A stretch of 64,000 bases of DNA, taken from Dipylidium caninum. Taxonomy: Eukaryota > Platyhelminthes > Cestoda > Cyclophyllidea > Dipylidiidae. The stretch covers positions 372,001 through 436,000 of the forward strand of contig QEYB01000825.1 of NCBI GenBank assembly GCA_017562135.1, written 5' to 3'. Under the pieces are notes generated by a model. That model did not search any database, was not told the DNA's origin, and saw nothing but the letters and a program-made list of their open reading frames with translations. Below are positions 1 through 10,401 of this stretch, one piece after another. The translations under genes were made by a program, and so were the position numbers. Each line of letters starts with the position of its first letter. Position 1 is the stretch's first letter.

Positions 1-60
1 CGGGTGAGTGGCGTAGAGATGGGTGCACAGCTTTGAGGAGACCGCAGCTGTCACGCGGAA

Positions 61-82
61 CGGGGCGGGGCGGGGCGGGGCG
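61..82. repeat. GGGGC pentanucleotide tract
   Basis: About four tandem GGGGC units, G-rich on the plus strand. Simple sequence only. Confidence 0.8.
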
Positions 83-689
83 GAGGTGGAGGGATCGGCG
101 ACTTCCAGTCGTGTCTCGGGGCGCGGTGGAGAGGCTTTGACAGTTGCCGTGACAACGTGCAGGCACGTGTGATGGCGCGCGTCAATCGTACGATAATCTG
201 ACGGCCCGTGACAGGAAGACATTGAAATGTGCGTGCTAAGAGGAGACAATTTGCCTGCCCATCAAAGGACGCCAAGGGCGGTGGCCTTCACAATTAAGCC
301 TGCTCAGATATGAAAATGAATAAAGTAGGGGAAAAAACAGTAAGAAGAGGAGAAGAGGGAGGTTATTTTAATTTAACCGGTTCTTCTCGTCACCGCGTGG
401 AGATCATCCGGTTTCAGTATCCAACGCGAGGCATTGCTGGAATTCTCAACGGAAGCAAAAGTCCGACAGCTTCAAGGCGGAAGCCGCCTAGTTGCCCGAA
501 GGGGTTTAATTAATCACGAGACGAGTAATCACGAGTCGCTTTAAACGAAATGTCGACGCATAGGGAATTTCTTGGAGGCTCTTCTCTCCTCCGACGTCTA
601 GCCGATCTCCCGCACACGCCTGCAGGCACCCCCGGTGGCCCCACGAACTCCCCAATGCATGCCAAACCCCGGCAGAAGGGTAACATCAC

Positions 690-731
690 CTCGTCTCTTC
701 TCGCCTCGTCTCGTCTCGTCTCGTCTCGCCT
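690..731. repeat. TCTCG/CCTCG simple repeat
   Basis: Imperfect tandem TCTCG units interrupted by CCTCG. Similar CCTCG tracts recur at 59839-59909. Confidence 0.75.
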
Positions 732-1459
732 CATCACATGTCACCGCATGTCATGTCGCGTCGGGCGACACACCTGCGCTCCGTGAATGGCTATTTAGTC
801 GACTCGACTTGTCATCTTGTCACGAGGACGCGCTGGCAAGTGAGTGGGTCGTCCCACCTCGTCCACCCACCCGCGCACCCACCCGCTCACTCGCTCACCG
901 AACCATTCAACTCGTCGTCCTCTTCCTCCTCCTCCTCTCCTCCTCCTCCCATCTTCTCGTCGTCCTCGCCCCGTCCGCACTGGAGGAGGCCGAGTCTAAT
1001 TAATGTGGAGTCGTCTCCTCCCTGCCAACCGTTGACGCGTCAGGCGACAGGTGTGAGAGGCCTTCTGAAGTCGCCATCCACTGTTGCGCCTCGCCATTTC
1101 GTCGGCCTCGTGGAAGACATCCGCCAAGTGGCAGTTCCGACGTGTCGCAAGTGTCGTGAGCCACGTCGCGAGGTGGATTCTTCCCCCACGTGGTTCACCT
1201 CCACTGCTGAAAGGCGATTTGTGAGACGAGGCGCCCACTCAAATGCATCCACCCTAAAATCTCGGCCCCTTTTAATTCCCCTTCGAGAAGCCATATGAAA
1301 TTTTGTTGTTGTTGTTGTTGTTCTTGTAGAATTTTATCTCAAACGTGGTGGGGAGACGCACGTCAGTAGGGCGCGCTGATTGCAGCGCTGTGCGCATGAA
1401 TCTCTGTGCGCGACTTCGAAGGAGCCAATCATGGGGAGGATGGGCACAACCGCCTCGGT

Positions 1460-1557
1460 TATAAAGGCGGTCTCTCGGCTCGTCGAGCTACACGACTCTT
1501 CAACGGCCTACCTGCCAATTACACCAGCTGTTGTCAACCAACGTCATCTCAGCCTCG
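1460..1557 (+). promoter_or_regulatory. Putative TATA promoter and 5' non-coding exon
   Basis: A good TATA box (TATAAAG, 1460-1466) lies about 90 bases before a consensus splice donor, where the exon would end at 1557 and GTGAGT starts at 1558. No in-frame start with a convincing protein lies between them, so this looks like a short 5' UTR exon. The nearest downstream coding exon on this strand is the secreted protein at 2552, which has a plausible acceptor at 2530. Joining the two is inference. A second TATA-like site at 2465 is the alternative promoter. Confidence 0.35.
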
Positions 1558-2376
1558 GTGAGTTGGTCGTCATCCGCCCCTCTTTGTCTATTTGCCCTTT
1601 TCTACATCACCTTAACGCGTCTCCGCCGACACCTTTGACGGTCTGACCGCTTCATTATCTCAAAAATCTCACATGAAGGTCGTTTTATTGGGTGCTTCAC
1701 CGGGGCGAGGACACGATAATTTTTAAGACCACTGGGAGCCGAAATTAGTGAATTCTCCCTCCGGCCAAGTAGACGAGATGCCATCTGGTTGGCATATTTG
1801 ACGGCTGACAGGGTTGCCTTAGACAAACTTCTGCCTTCCTCATCTTGGTCCATAGATTTTAGTGAATTTTGTCGGTCGTGTAAACGTACGCCTCCGCCTC
1901 TCCAAGTAAGGATTTCACCGCCTCACAACTGTCAATTTCGTGGCGCAGCGGGTTCAGGGTCCACACGATTCCCGCTGGTGTGGAGGCTTGTTGATGTCGT
2001 CTTCGCACGTCAACCGTCCTCCACCCAACAGGCTCCTGCGCCTGCCACGAGTTCATCCACTCGGCCGATTAGACGCCATGGCAAACTCTCGTGGACGTGA
2101 CAGCCCGTCAGTTTTACTTGACTCGATTAAGTAGAGGCATTTTTCCACTCACACATCGTAAGTACACAGAAAAAGGGGGCGAGGCGGAAACACCCCTTCT
2201 TCTTCTTCTTCTGCTGCTTGTTCCGTGGACACACTCGACCGTGGGGGGAAGTCGTTTCCTCCCTCGACTATTTGCCCTCTGCGTCATCCGCCGGATGGGA
2301 GACGAGAGCAGCTTGGAAGGGTCCAACGTTGCAAGCGGGTGTTTGTACGCCGAGGCGAGGATTGCGAGCGCGTTAA

Positions 2377-2432
2377 ACACACACACACACATACGCCGAG
2401 AGAGACACACGCGCCGAGAGAGAGAGAGAGAG
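2377..2432. repeat. AC and GA dinucleotide tracts
   Basis: An AC run (about 2377-2391) is followed by a GA run (about 2415-2432). They are ordinary microsatellites just upstream of the gene at 2552. Confidence 0.85.
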
Positions 2433-2464
2433 CGTGCAAGTGCGTCGGTGCGTGCACAGTCATC

Positions 2465-2472
2465 TTTATAAG
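2465..2472 (+). promoter_or_regulatory. TATA-like element upstream of 2552 gene
   Basis: TTTATAAG lies 80 bases before the ATG at 2552. The spacing suits a core promoter with a short 5' UTR. It competes with the stronger TATA box at 1460. Confidence 0.35.
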
Positions 2473-2551
2473 TCGCCATCACACTCTCTTGACCTTCATA
2501 ACACACCCGCTGGAAGGTATAATTTCTTAGCGTGAAGTTAATCCTTCAGAC

Positions 2552-3307
2552 ATGACCTTCAACCGACACTCGCCTCTCCTCGTCTTCTGCCTCATCTTCT
2601 ACCACTTCACCGGTCTGGCGGTTGTTCTGCCCCCCTCAAGTGACAGTCTACAAAGCCTCCGACCGTGGGAGGACTTCATGACAGGCCCCGTGGGCTGTGT
2701 CCAATTCCCCGGGGCGGCGGACTGTGAAACCACCGACCTCCTTCAACGCCGATCCAACGAATGCACCTACACAGTCACCCTCCGATCTAAAATATTCCCC
2801 GATGAGGAGTTGGGCATGTGTGCCCATCCGAGGCACTCACTGCCCTGCCGCATGAATGGTGATGTTATCTGTGAAGTCCCCCCAATGGAGGTGTCAAATT
2901 TTGACCTCATGATACTCTATCTAATTAATCACGAGTTGCAGGCGAGAATTTTGCGTCTCCAGAGTCAACAGGAGGCGGGTAACGGTCTGAGTCTCGACTT
3001 ACAACGGGAAATTGAATTGATGATTGCGGATAATGTTGCGTGGATGTGTGCACGGAAGTGTGACAATTCCTCGTGTGAATTTAATGCTGAATTACAGCCA
3101 AATAAGCGTACTGTGGGCGGTATTCCTCGGATGACCTCCCTCATCACTGAGTATCCGGCCTTTCCTCTCACCTCCCGTCTTCAACACATTCAAATTGACC
3201 TGCCAATTGGATCGTTTGAAATTTCACGTCTCCTCAAGAAGAAGGCGCCTTTTCGACATTTGGCTGTCTCCTCTCTTCCTCTCACGGTGTCCTGCCTCAA
3301 ACACTGA
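2552..3307 (+). CDS. Predicted secreted cysteine-containing protein, family not recognised
   Basis: An open frame of 251 codons begins with a typical signal peptide: a short polar start, then a hydrophobic core around residues 8-28 ending before a VLPPSS segment. The mature part has scattered cysteines, many between residues 50 and 110, and a possible N-glycosylation site in a CDNSSC segment. There is a leucine-rich, probably helical stretch around residues 120-160, and one NKR dibasic site near residue 188. I do not recognise the family. A splice acceptor (TTTCTTAG, ending at 2530) lies 21 bases before the ATG, so a 5' UTR intron is possible. The last 40 residues look less protein-like, so the 3' end may really be spliced. 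It could be a secreted factor or a prohormone. Confidence 0.5.
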   Translation: MTFNRHSPLLVFCLIFYHFTGLAVVLPPSSDSLQSLRPWEDFMTGPVGCVQFPGAADCETTDLLQRRSNECTYTVTLRSKIFPDEELGMCAHPRHSLPCRMNGDVICEVPPMEVSNFDLMILYLINHELQARILRLQSQQEAGNGLSLDLQREIELMIADNVAWMCARKCDNSSCEFNAELQPNKRTVGGIPRMTSLITEYPAFPLTSRLQHIQIDLPIGSFEISRLLKKKAPFRHLAVSSLPLTVSCLKH

Positions 3308-6300
3308 CATTAGCGTATCCCCACACAAAGCCAGTCGGTGAGAAGAAGAAGAAGGCGAGAAAGTGGAAGAAGAAGATGATCTCGCCGCCTCCTCTCTCCT
3401 CATGTCAGTTAGTGCATTTATTACAAAACTTGCGTTTGGGGCAGCAGTCATACCTTCCCCGTGCTGACTGACTTCTCCCAAATGTCGTCAGTGTCACCCC
3501 TCTGTCCCTCTGCCCTCCCCTCCCCTCGCCCCGCCAGAACCTCACCTCTGCCACTGCCTCGCGTCTGCCGCTCCCCCCACCCCACCCCACGCCATCCGTG
3601 CCTCCGCGCGCCCCCTTGCCCTTGTCGCCGCTCTCACGCCATCTTTCGTGTATTTGTGTGAATGCGTGGTTGGTGTGTGCTTAAACAACATTCCGTGTGA
3701 AAGTGTCTGTCCTATTTTGTGGTGTCCGTGTACTCTTCACAATGCGTCTTACTGCAATGAAAAGATTATATTGTCTGGAGAGAATTCGCCTTTTGTGTCT
3801 CCTCCCCGACCCCGATCGTGTGGTGACTTCTGGCTTTATTGTCTTCCAAGCGAGTTGGCGGGAGTCTGGGACCCAAACATCGTCGGGTCTCCAGCCAGAA
3901 CCTGGGCTCATCTACGACTGTTATTTCACTTTTCTTCGGCACCACCTCCTAAGGCAGTCGGTGGTGGGTAGAGTCAAAGGAAAATGTTGCCCTTTTACCA
4001 CACATTGAGCGGTGACGAACAATTTTCTAAATTTGTACTAAAGGTGTGTCTATGGAGGAGCCAAAGATAAATGGGGAAATTTACCGGGGATCTCAACCAC
4101 GAGTTCACTTGACGTCTCCGGTAATCATGACTGGCAACAGAGAAAGCCACACTTTCCGAGACTTCAGCTTGGATCCTAGTTTGAACGGAACAGGGCGACG
4201 AGAGAAAGTCGAGTTCATCAAGGGGACAACAGTTTCGCAATCTGTTACTTTCCCAGGTTCAAGTGTGGAAGCGGATGTCCCCCAGAAGTTCTCGACGACG
4301 TCCACTCGCCCTGCTTCTGAGCGAAGGGGAAGGAGGCGTTGACAAACATCTGTCACTTCCTTCATTGAAGGGGACGACAGCATCGCAATCTATTACTTTT
4401 CCCAACTTCAGGTGCTTGCAGACGCGGGTGTCCTCAAGATGTAGGCGGAAGGTCTTGACGACGGCGTTCATGACAATATCCAGTCACCGGAAAAACGATA
4501 ACTCATTAGATACCATCAAACTGCTACTCTACTGGGTGTGGATTTTCGTTAGAGTTTAATTTTCACGCCATATTTTGGCGCTCAAAAAGTAAGACGCTTT
4601 GAAGATCCGTCTGTAGTCTGGTGGTCGCAGCTCGGTGATTCACGTGGAGGGGGGAGGATGTTGGTCGGCGGTCTATCGCAGGTCCCACGAGAGCGTGGAG
4701 AGTCGAGGAGGTGGCCGAGCGCAGAGACCTCGTCTATCCTAACTTCCGCCGACTAATCCGTTGAGCGTAAAAGCTCCTCTGCTCCGCATTCCCCGCGCCC
4801 TTCCTGACACAGAGGGAAGAAGTGGAGAGAATGTTACACTCTCCCCTGTCAAACCCAACACACGAGCCTCTTTTGACGGAAAGGACAACGCTGAAGCCAC
4901 CTATCCACCGGTCGGTCAACCCTTCTCTGTCATGCGGTGGACGGGAAGGGGAAAGGGGAGTGGACGGAGACGCGAGGCGCCTGTTGAGCCCGCGTCTGAC
5001 GCATTCGTGGCAGTGGCCGCACACTGGATCGGTCTGCCTCGGAGTACTTTAACCACTTGTCCTGTCTCCATCACCGGAAGTTCCAGTTAAGAACAGATGG
5101 CGACAGTGAGAGGCCGCTTAGTACTCTACGCGCACCCCAAGTGATGGCTGTCACGAGGCTGATGAAGGTGTAAATGAATTTGCCTCGAGCCATTTTCACG
5201 ACTGTAAACAGTGCTACGCCCCGAGGGTTGGAGCAAGTCGTGGTGGTTGTCCACTTAGACGACCATTCGTCCGTCTTCTTCATCCACTCCGGTCGAGGCG
5301 ACTGACCTCGTGGCACAAAACGGGAACCGCTATTATGAATCCAACAAGCGCACACACAGAGACGAGTTATGACTTTGCAATCAGCTTAAAAGGAATTTGT
5401 GCTTTGGCTCGATTTGTTGTGAGGTGATGAGTGGCCTCGTCTCTGGCTGTCATATTAAAAATTCCACCGCGAAGAGGACGAGGAGGATGAGGCGAAGGAG
5501 TAGGAGGACGAGGAGTTGTTTTGGTGCTATGGTGCCACATAAACCCCGGAGGCCCCGGCTGAAAGTTGCAAATGTCTCCTTCGTCGACACCGCCGGGCGT
5601 CGGTGGGACATCGGTTGGACGGTTGAAGATGATGCCATGTTACAAAATTACTTGTTTCCTCTTGGAGATTGAGGAGATGACAATCAAAAAGCGTCTTCAC
5701 AGCTTTTATGTCAGCGTCTCGCGGTCGCCTCCTTCGCCCTCAGGTGGGGCACGGGGCCCCCAGAGCCCTGTTAACGACACAGTGGACTATGTTTAGGCGA
5801 TGTGAGCAGAATTTTTGGCGTCATGACAACCGGAGGGTATAAACTACTCTCCTTGGGATAGAATCGTACTAATCGGTCACAGAATCCTCCCAAAACACTA
5901 GTGGATGGTGACATTTTTAACCAACGAGAGCATAGCAAGCAGGGGGAAGAGGGGACAGAGCAGACAAGTCGGAGAAAGCACCATTTTGTCCACTTCCGGT
6001 CAAGAAATGGACGTCTACGGAGTTGCCTTCTAACACCAGCGTCATTCCACCCGCAAGTAGGTCGAAACGGTGAAAGATGGACGGTGACAGGCCGACATCT
6101 TGGCGTGTGTTTTAAGCCTCACATCCTCTCCAACCGGGCGACCACTTGAGCTGCCTGGCAATTCCCCTTATTTTATCGCATTGTGTTTGATTCCACCTAC
6201 AAATTCCTTCTCGGGGAGACTTTAGTGGAGCATTTTGTGCCATTTTACCGCCGAGACTTCACTTGTTGAGGTTTTTACGTCCGCTTGAGGTCCGATGGTG

Positions 6301-9300
6301 TGTCGCGAGACTCAGTAATTTTTTGCTGAAAGCCCATCAACAGACCACTTTGAGGAGAAAGTCTCGGGGAAGGAGGAAAAAATGGCCAAATTGATGATTG
6401 ATTGAGACTTGAAATGTCGCCTTCCATGAGAGGAAGACCAGTGCTGAGGGTGGTGCACAGCTTAGTACATTCTCGAATTGCGTTGCCACCGTCTCCACTC
6501 GAGCACTTTGGGAAAATAATGGTTAGACAGGCCACAGGATGAGTGCCAAATAAAAGTCCACCCCGTTAGGGTGTGCCGTATCTCCAATTGAAGGATAGTG
6601 AACGCCGAATTTCAACATAAAACTTTATGAAATTGGGGAAATAGTCGCATTTACGGATGCCCTCCGTGTTTTCCCACGTTGCCACGGCCTGAGGCCGTCG
6701 TGGATGCGACCACCGACTTGAAATGTGTCAGACTTCCGTCACTTTTCTCAGGTATTTTAACTCAACTACACGGCCAAAATATTGCCATTTGAAGTGGGGT
6801 GTTGCCTCTAGGCTGCACACTCTCGTCGTTCTGGCCGATGATACACGTTTTCACATCTAAAAGGCCTAATAAAGTTGTAATGATGTCACGTGGTTAATCT
6901 TGCCTCTCGATCAGCAGATGGAGCAGATTTCATCCAACAGAGACTGAGTGAGCAGCTGATCCGCCGTTTACGTCTCCCTTGTCGCTGTGTGTGTGTGTCA
7001 TCTGTCGGGTCGTCAGGACCGAGAGGTCATTCAGATCATGCTCGGCAGCCCAGTTTTTGACATTATTGCAAAACGTGTACAAATTTTAACCTGTCTAGAG
7101 TCAGAATGTCAAAAATCAGCTCAATTGAATCCGGAAATTTGAATCTGGTACCAGCACAAATTCCCGATGAGGCCACCACAGTGACCAGCATTTATTCTAC
7201 GTGGTGATAAAGTAACCAGTACAAAATTTCTTTGATACATTTACAGAGTCTTCTGAACCCTTATTTTTATTGTTTTTGGCCTTATAAAACCCGTAGTACG
7301 GCGATATTTTAGTCTACTTTCGGGGAGAAGTGCAGAGGCAAACGGACCAATCAGAAGGCGTCGTTGAAACGTTGACAGCCGCCGTCATCGTGGCAAGGAG
7401 GCGGGTCCACTTGGCATCGATCTCCCCGGTCCATCATCTGCAAACCGCGGCCAACGCTGCCTCCCCTGAGGGTCTGACGAAGCTTACCCCCTCTGTCCCG
7501 TAATTTTTCCTCCTAGAGATGCTTTTTATGTGAATTTTGACACCAATGTTAAGGGCAGGCGGGAGTTCCGGACAGTCGAACAGTCTGACATCAAAAAGGT
7601 GTGGCGGTGATGCTTCACAAAGATAGACAATACTCCTTGGCGCCTTAACCGAGTGAAAACAGTTAAATTTGGGGGTTGACTTGAAGATGATGCGAAAAAA
7701 TTACAAAACTTTCATCATCTACACGCTTACCTGGCGTTAAATGTTTTTTTGTCTGGCGTGTCTTTTCTACCCACGCGCGCACACACACACGTCGCGTTCC
7801 GAAACCTCGAGGCGGAGACGAGGAGGTCCAGTTTTCCCCTTCTTCCCCCTCCCCCTCAATTAAAGACCATTGACCATCTCGAAGGGGGTTCCATGGAAAT
7901 GGGCGTGGAGACACAACGCCTCCCCCCTTGTACCAGGAGACGACTTCCACTCGAACCGACTTTTTATGGATAATAACATGAAATTCTCCTCCTCCTCTCG
8001 CCCGCCCCACCTGATCCGTTACACCCGTGCGTCGGCTACCGCCTTCAGGTCGTCCACAAACGTCCAGTGTTTACGTCTCCGGTCCCGGCTGCGAAGTGTA
8101 TCGTTTCGCGGGCGTTGGTGTGAGGCGTAAAGTGACACCGAGGACCCCCGTAGCTAGCGGCTCGGCTACTCCGCTCCAAGTGTTTCGAAGAACGTCAGTT
8201 CATAGCGTCTTCCTTGAACGTTTCTCCCTTTCCTTCCCTTTGGAACGAACTTAAAATCACCTCATAATATAACTTTACTTATTATTAAAATAACTAGTAA
8301 GTGGATTCATAAGTAGGAAAAAGGTACATCGGAGAGATCGTCCGATTTCTTACCTTGCGAAGAAGTGAATTAACAGCTTAAACAGGTCGCGATCTGCAAT
8401 CACCTTGAGAATGGTGGTTTGGAAGGAAAATCATATGCCCACCACCCAAAAATTATCTCGGCTACTTTGTGTGAAAAGCTCCTGTGTCGAGCTCTAACAT
8501 TCAGCTTCACCTCCTTTTGCCCCGTCTGGCAGACATTTCAAATTGCTGGTTTTCAGGCCCACTTTCGTATTGGCGAGTCTCCTGCCTCTCCCCGACTGCT
8601 CCACAGTCAAACGAGATCGGCGTAAGGCAACTCCCATCCCCGGCTGGAAGTAAAAAAATTCAACAGGTCGTTAGGATGAATACGAAGGCATTTGATGTGT
8701 CTGACATCAGTCAGAGGGTTATGGGGCCCCAGGAGGCGATAGAGAGCAAGAAGCCGCACCATGGGACGCTAGAACCGGGAAATAGTGTCCCTGGCCAGTG
8801 TTATCGCGATCTGGATGATTTTTCTTGCATGTAAAATTGTATTCTTCTCAAATGTGTCGACTCGTGAAGGATATGAAATGGGGAAACGCATAGCCGACGT
8901 CGTGTCCTAAGAGATTCCACAGAATCCTCTATTCCACACTCACTGAGATGCTATTGTGATGGATTGTCCGAGAAAATTCGATAGAAAGTAATTTAATCCC
9001 TCAAAACCACCATCTTACCGATATTCCTAAAGGCAACTTCTGTTACCGTTTTACAGTTTACCGCGTCTTCCAAGGACTCCACACCTTCCAGAATTTTTTC
9101 CATCCCGAAGACAGGAGCATTCTGTGAGGTTGGTTTGGCTTTCCACCCGTGTCCTATCTTCCCCCCTCACGGCTCATTGGTTGAAGTCAGAAGCGTCGTC
9201 GCGCCACACGAAGTCTCCGGCGAGACAGACGACCCGCGTCGGAGGACCGGGGCACCAAGTGGACCCTCCGTGGCACGTTGGACCCAAACGTGGCATGCGG

Positions 9301-9489
9301 GTCTCGTGAGGCGAATCAATAGCCTCGTCACCACCGTGACTCCTGCGAGAGAGGAGGCAAGACAGGCACATGGTGCGTCCAGAGGAGGTGGACGCATGAC
9401 CAAATTATCCTGACATAGACGTCTTTAAGACATCACAAACAGCGGCAGCTTTTAATACCAACACAATTGGAGCTGGCGATTTCGCCAGT
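3308..9489. other. Intergenic region without supported genes
   Basis: Only short, mutually overlapping frames are present and none has a recognisable domain or consistent splice sites. One diverged tandem duplication is visible at 4213-4469. TATA-like words occur at about 5838 and 7283 but lead to no convincing exon. I see nothing else definable in this stretch. Confidence 0.5.
4213..4469. repeat. Diverged tandem duplication, unit about 150 bp
   Basis: The segment near 4213-4312 (GGGGACAACAG, then TCGCAATCTGTTACTTT) recurs at about 4361-4469 (GGGGACGACAG, then TCGCAATCTATTACTTT), offset by about 150 bases. Read on the minus strand both copies give a similar short motif, GKVxDCxxVVP. A coding origin is possible but unproven. 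Confidence 0.6.
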
Positions 9490-10401
9490 ATGCATTTAAA
9501 TCAGGCCTTTGTGAGAGCTGCCTCCCATCTCACAAGCGAGTGGTGTCGTGCTAACCAAAAACTCATTCTTGCCTGTGATATGGACGAGACCCTCCTGACC
9601 GAGACGGAAGAGGAGCAGCAGTTTATTTTGCGTCCCAAAGTCCTCTACATGCTGCGCAACCTTCGAGCATTCTACGAGCTCTGTCTGGTGACATACTCCA
9701 CACGGGATCGGACTGAGGATATCCTACGAATGAAATTAGATCCAAACGGACGGCTGTTCAATGGTCGGGTGCTCTGTCGAGAAGACGTGTTGGCGGGATT
9801 TGAGAACAAACGGGAAGCTCTGTTTGCTCACCTGCCTCAGGGCAGGACTGCCAAGGGCCTAATAAAGGTGCGTCGAGTGAAGCCCGGATGTGTATCACGA
9901 CCGCCCGTTTGGCCGTACATAGTCATGTTGGACGACTTTCCGGCGGCTTGGTCCAACTTTTCCTCCTGCATCCCCATTCGTCCCTTCCTGCTCGGACCCG
10001 AGGGGGTGGGACCCAATTCCAACGGCAAAGGCCCGACCAAACTCCTCTCCGGTGAATGTGGCTATGTGCTCAGTGTGTACAGGTTTTTGGTTAAGTTGCA
10101 CGCAGCAGTCTTTCAGAGGGTGAAGGCACCCCTGGAGGTAGACATTAACTGTCCCCAAATGCGCATAAGAACGGAGGGAAGAAAGACACTCAATCGAAAG
10201 AATAGCACTGGTCAAAGTCACATGACAGCATTTTCAGCCTTAGTAAGCCTCAAGAGACGCATTAATTCAGCTCAACGCTTTCAAAATATGTGCTATGTGG
10301 ATCCCGGTCAACTGCTCACCTTCGAGTGCGCCAAGACACCCAATGAGCGACGGTCAAGGTCAGCATTCCACCAATCACGTGTGTTTGTCGACTCGCAGTA
10401 G
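9490..10401 (+). CDS. FCP1-domain (HAD superfamily) phosphatase
   Basis: A 303-residue open frame carries the catalytic signature of FCP1/SCP-type phosphatases. The DxDxT motif appears as DMDET at residues 30-34 after a hydrophobic strand (KLILAC). A strand and helix follow with FILRPKVLYML. Then come the family-typical VTYSTRDRTEDILRMKLDP, where the Thr/Ser after the strand is expected to bind phosphate, and LFNGRVLCRED. The conserved acidic LDD pair is at about 147-149, followed by AAWSNF. About 25 extra residues sit between LFAHLPQG and the LDD strand. These enzymes usually dephosphorylate serine, as in the RNA polymerase II tail, and TIM50 is an inactive relative. No BRCT domain is present, so this is not full-length FCP1. 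The C-terminal 130 residues are unrecognised. The start is the first ATG after an upstream stop, and extra 5' exons cannot be excluded. No introns are needed. Confidence 0.75.
   Translation: MHLNQAFVRAASHLTSEWCRANQKLILACDMDETLLTETEEEQQFILRPKVLYMLRNLRAFYELCLVTYSTRDRTEDILRMKLDPNGRLFNGRVLCREDVLAGFENKREALFAHLPQGRTAKGLIKVRRVKPGCVSRPPVWPYIVMLDDFPAAWSNFSSCIPIRPFLLGPEGVGPNSNGKGPTKLLSGECGYVLSVYRFLVKLHAAVFQRVKAPLEVDINCPQMRIRTEGRKTLNRKNSTGQSHMTAFSALVSLKRRINSAQRFQNMCYVDPGQLLTFECAKTPNERRSRSAFHQSRVFVDSQ

Larger units (their letters stand above)
1..1440. other. Gene-poor, low-complexity flank
   Basis: No exon can be supported here. The stretch holds short simple repeats: GGGGC units at 61-82, TCTCG/CCTCG units at about 690-731, TTG units at 1303-1322, and a pyrimidine-rich run at 905-970. 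The longer open frames (for example 738-1298) run through these repeats and have no recognisable domain. Confidence 0.6.

Noticed and set aside
738..1298. 186-codon plus frame
   Set aside because: Runs through serine/proline-coding simple repeats, has no domain, and overlaps other equally open frames.
9867..9921. 55-nt intron inside the FCP1-like gene
   Set aside because: Donor and acceptor words exist, but removing them shifts the frame before the conserved LDD strand.
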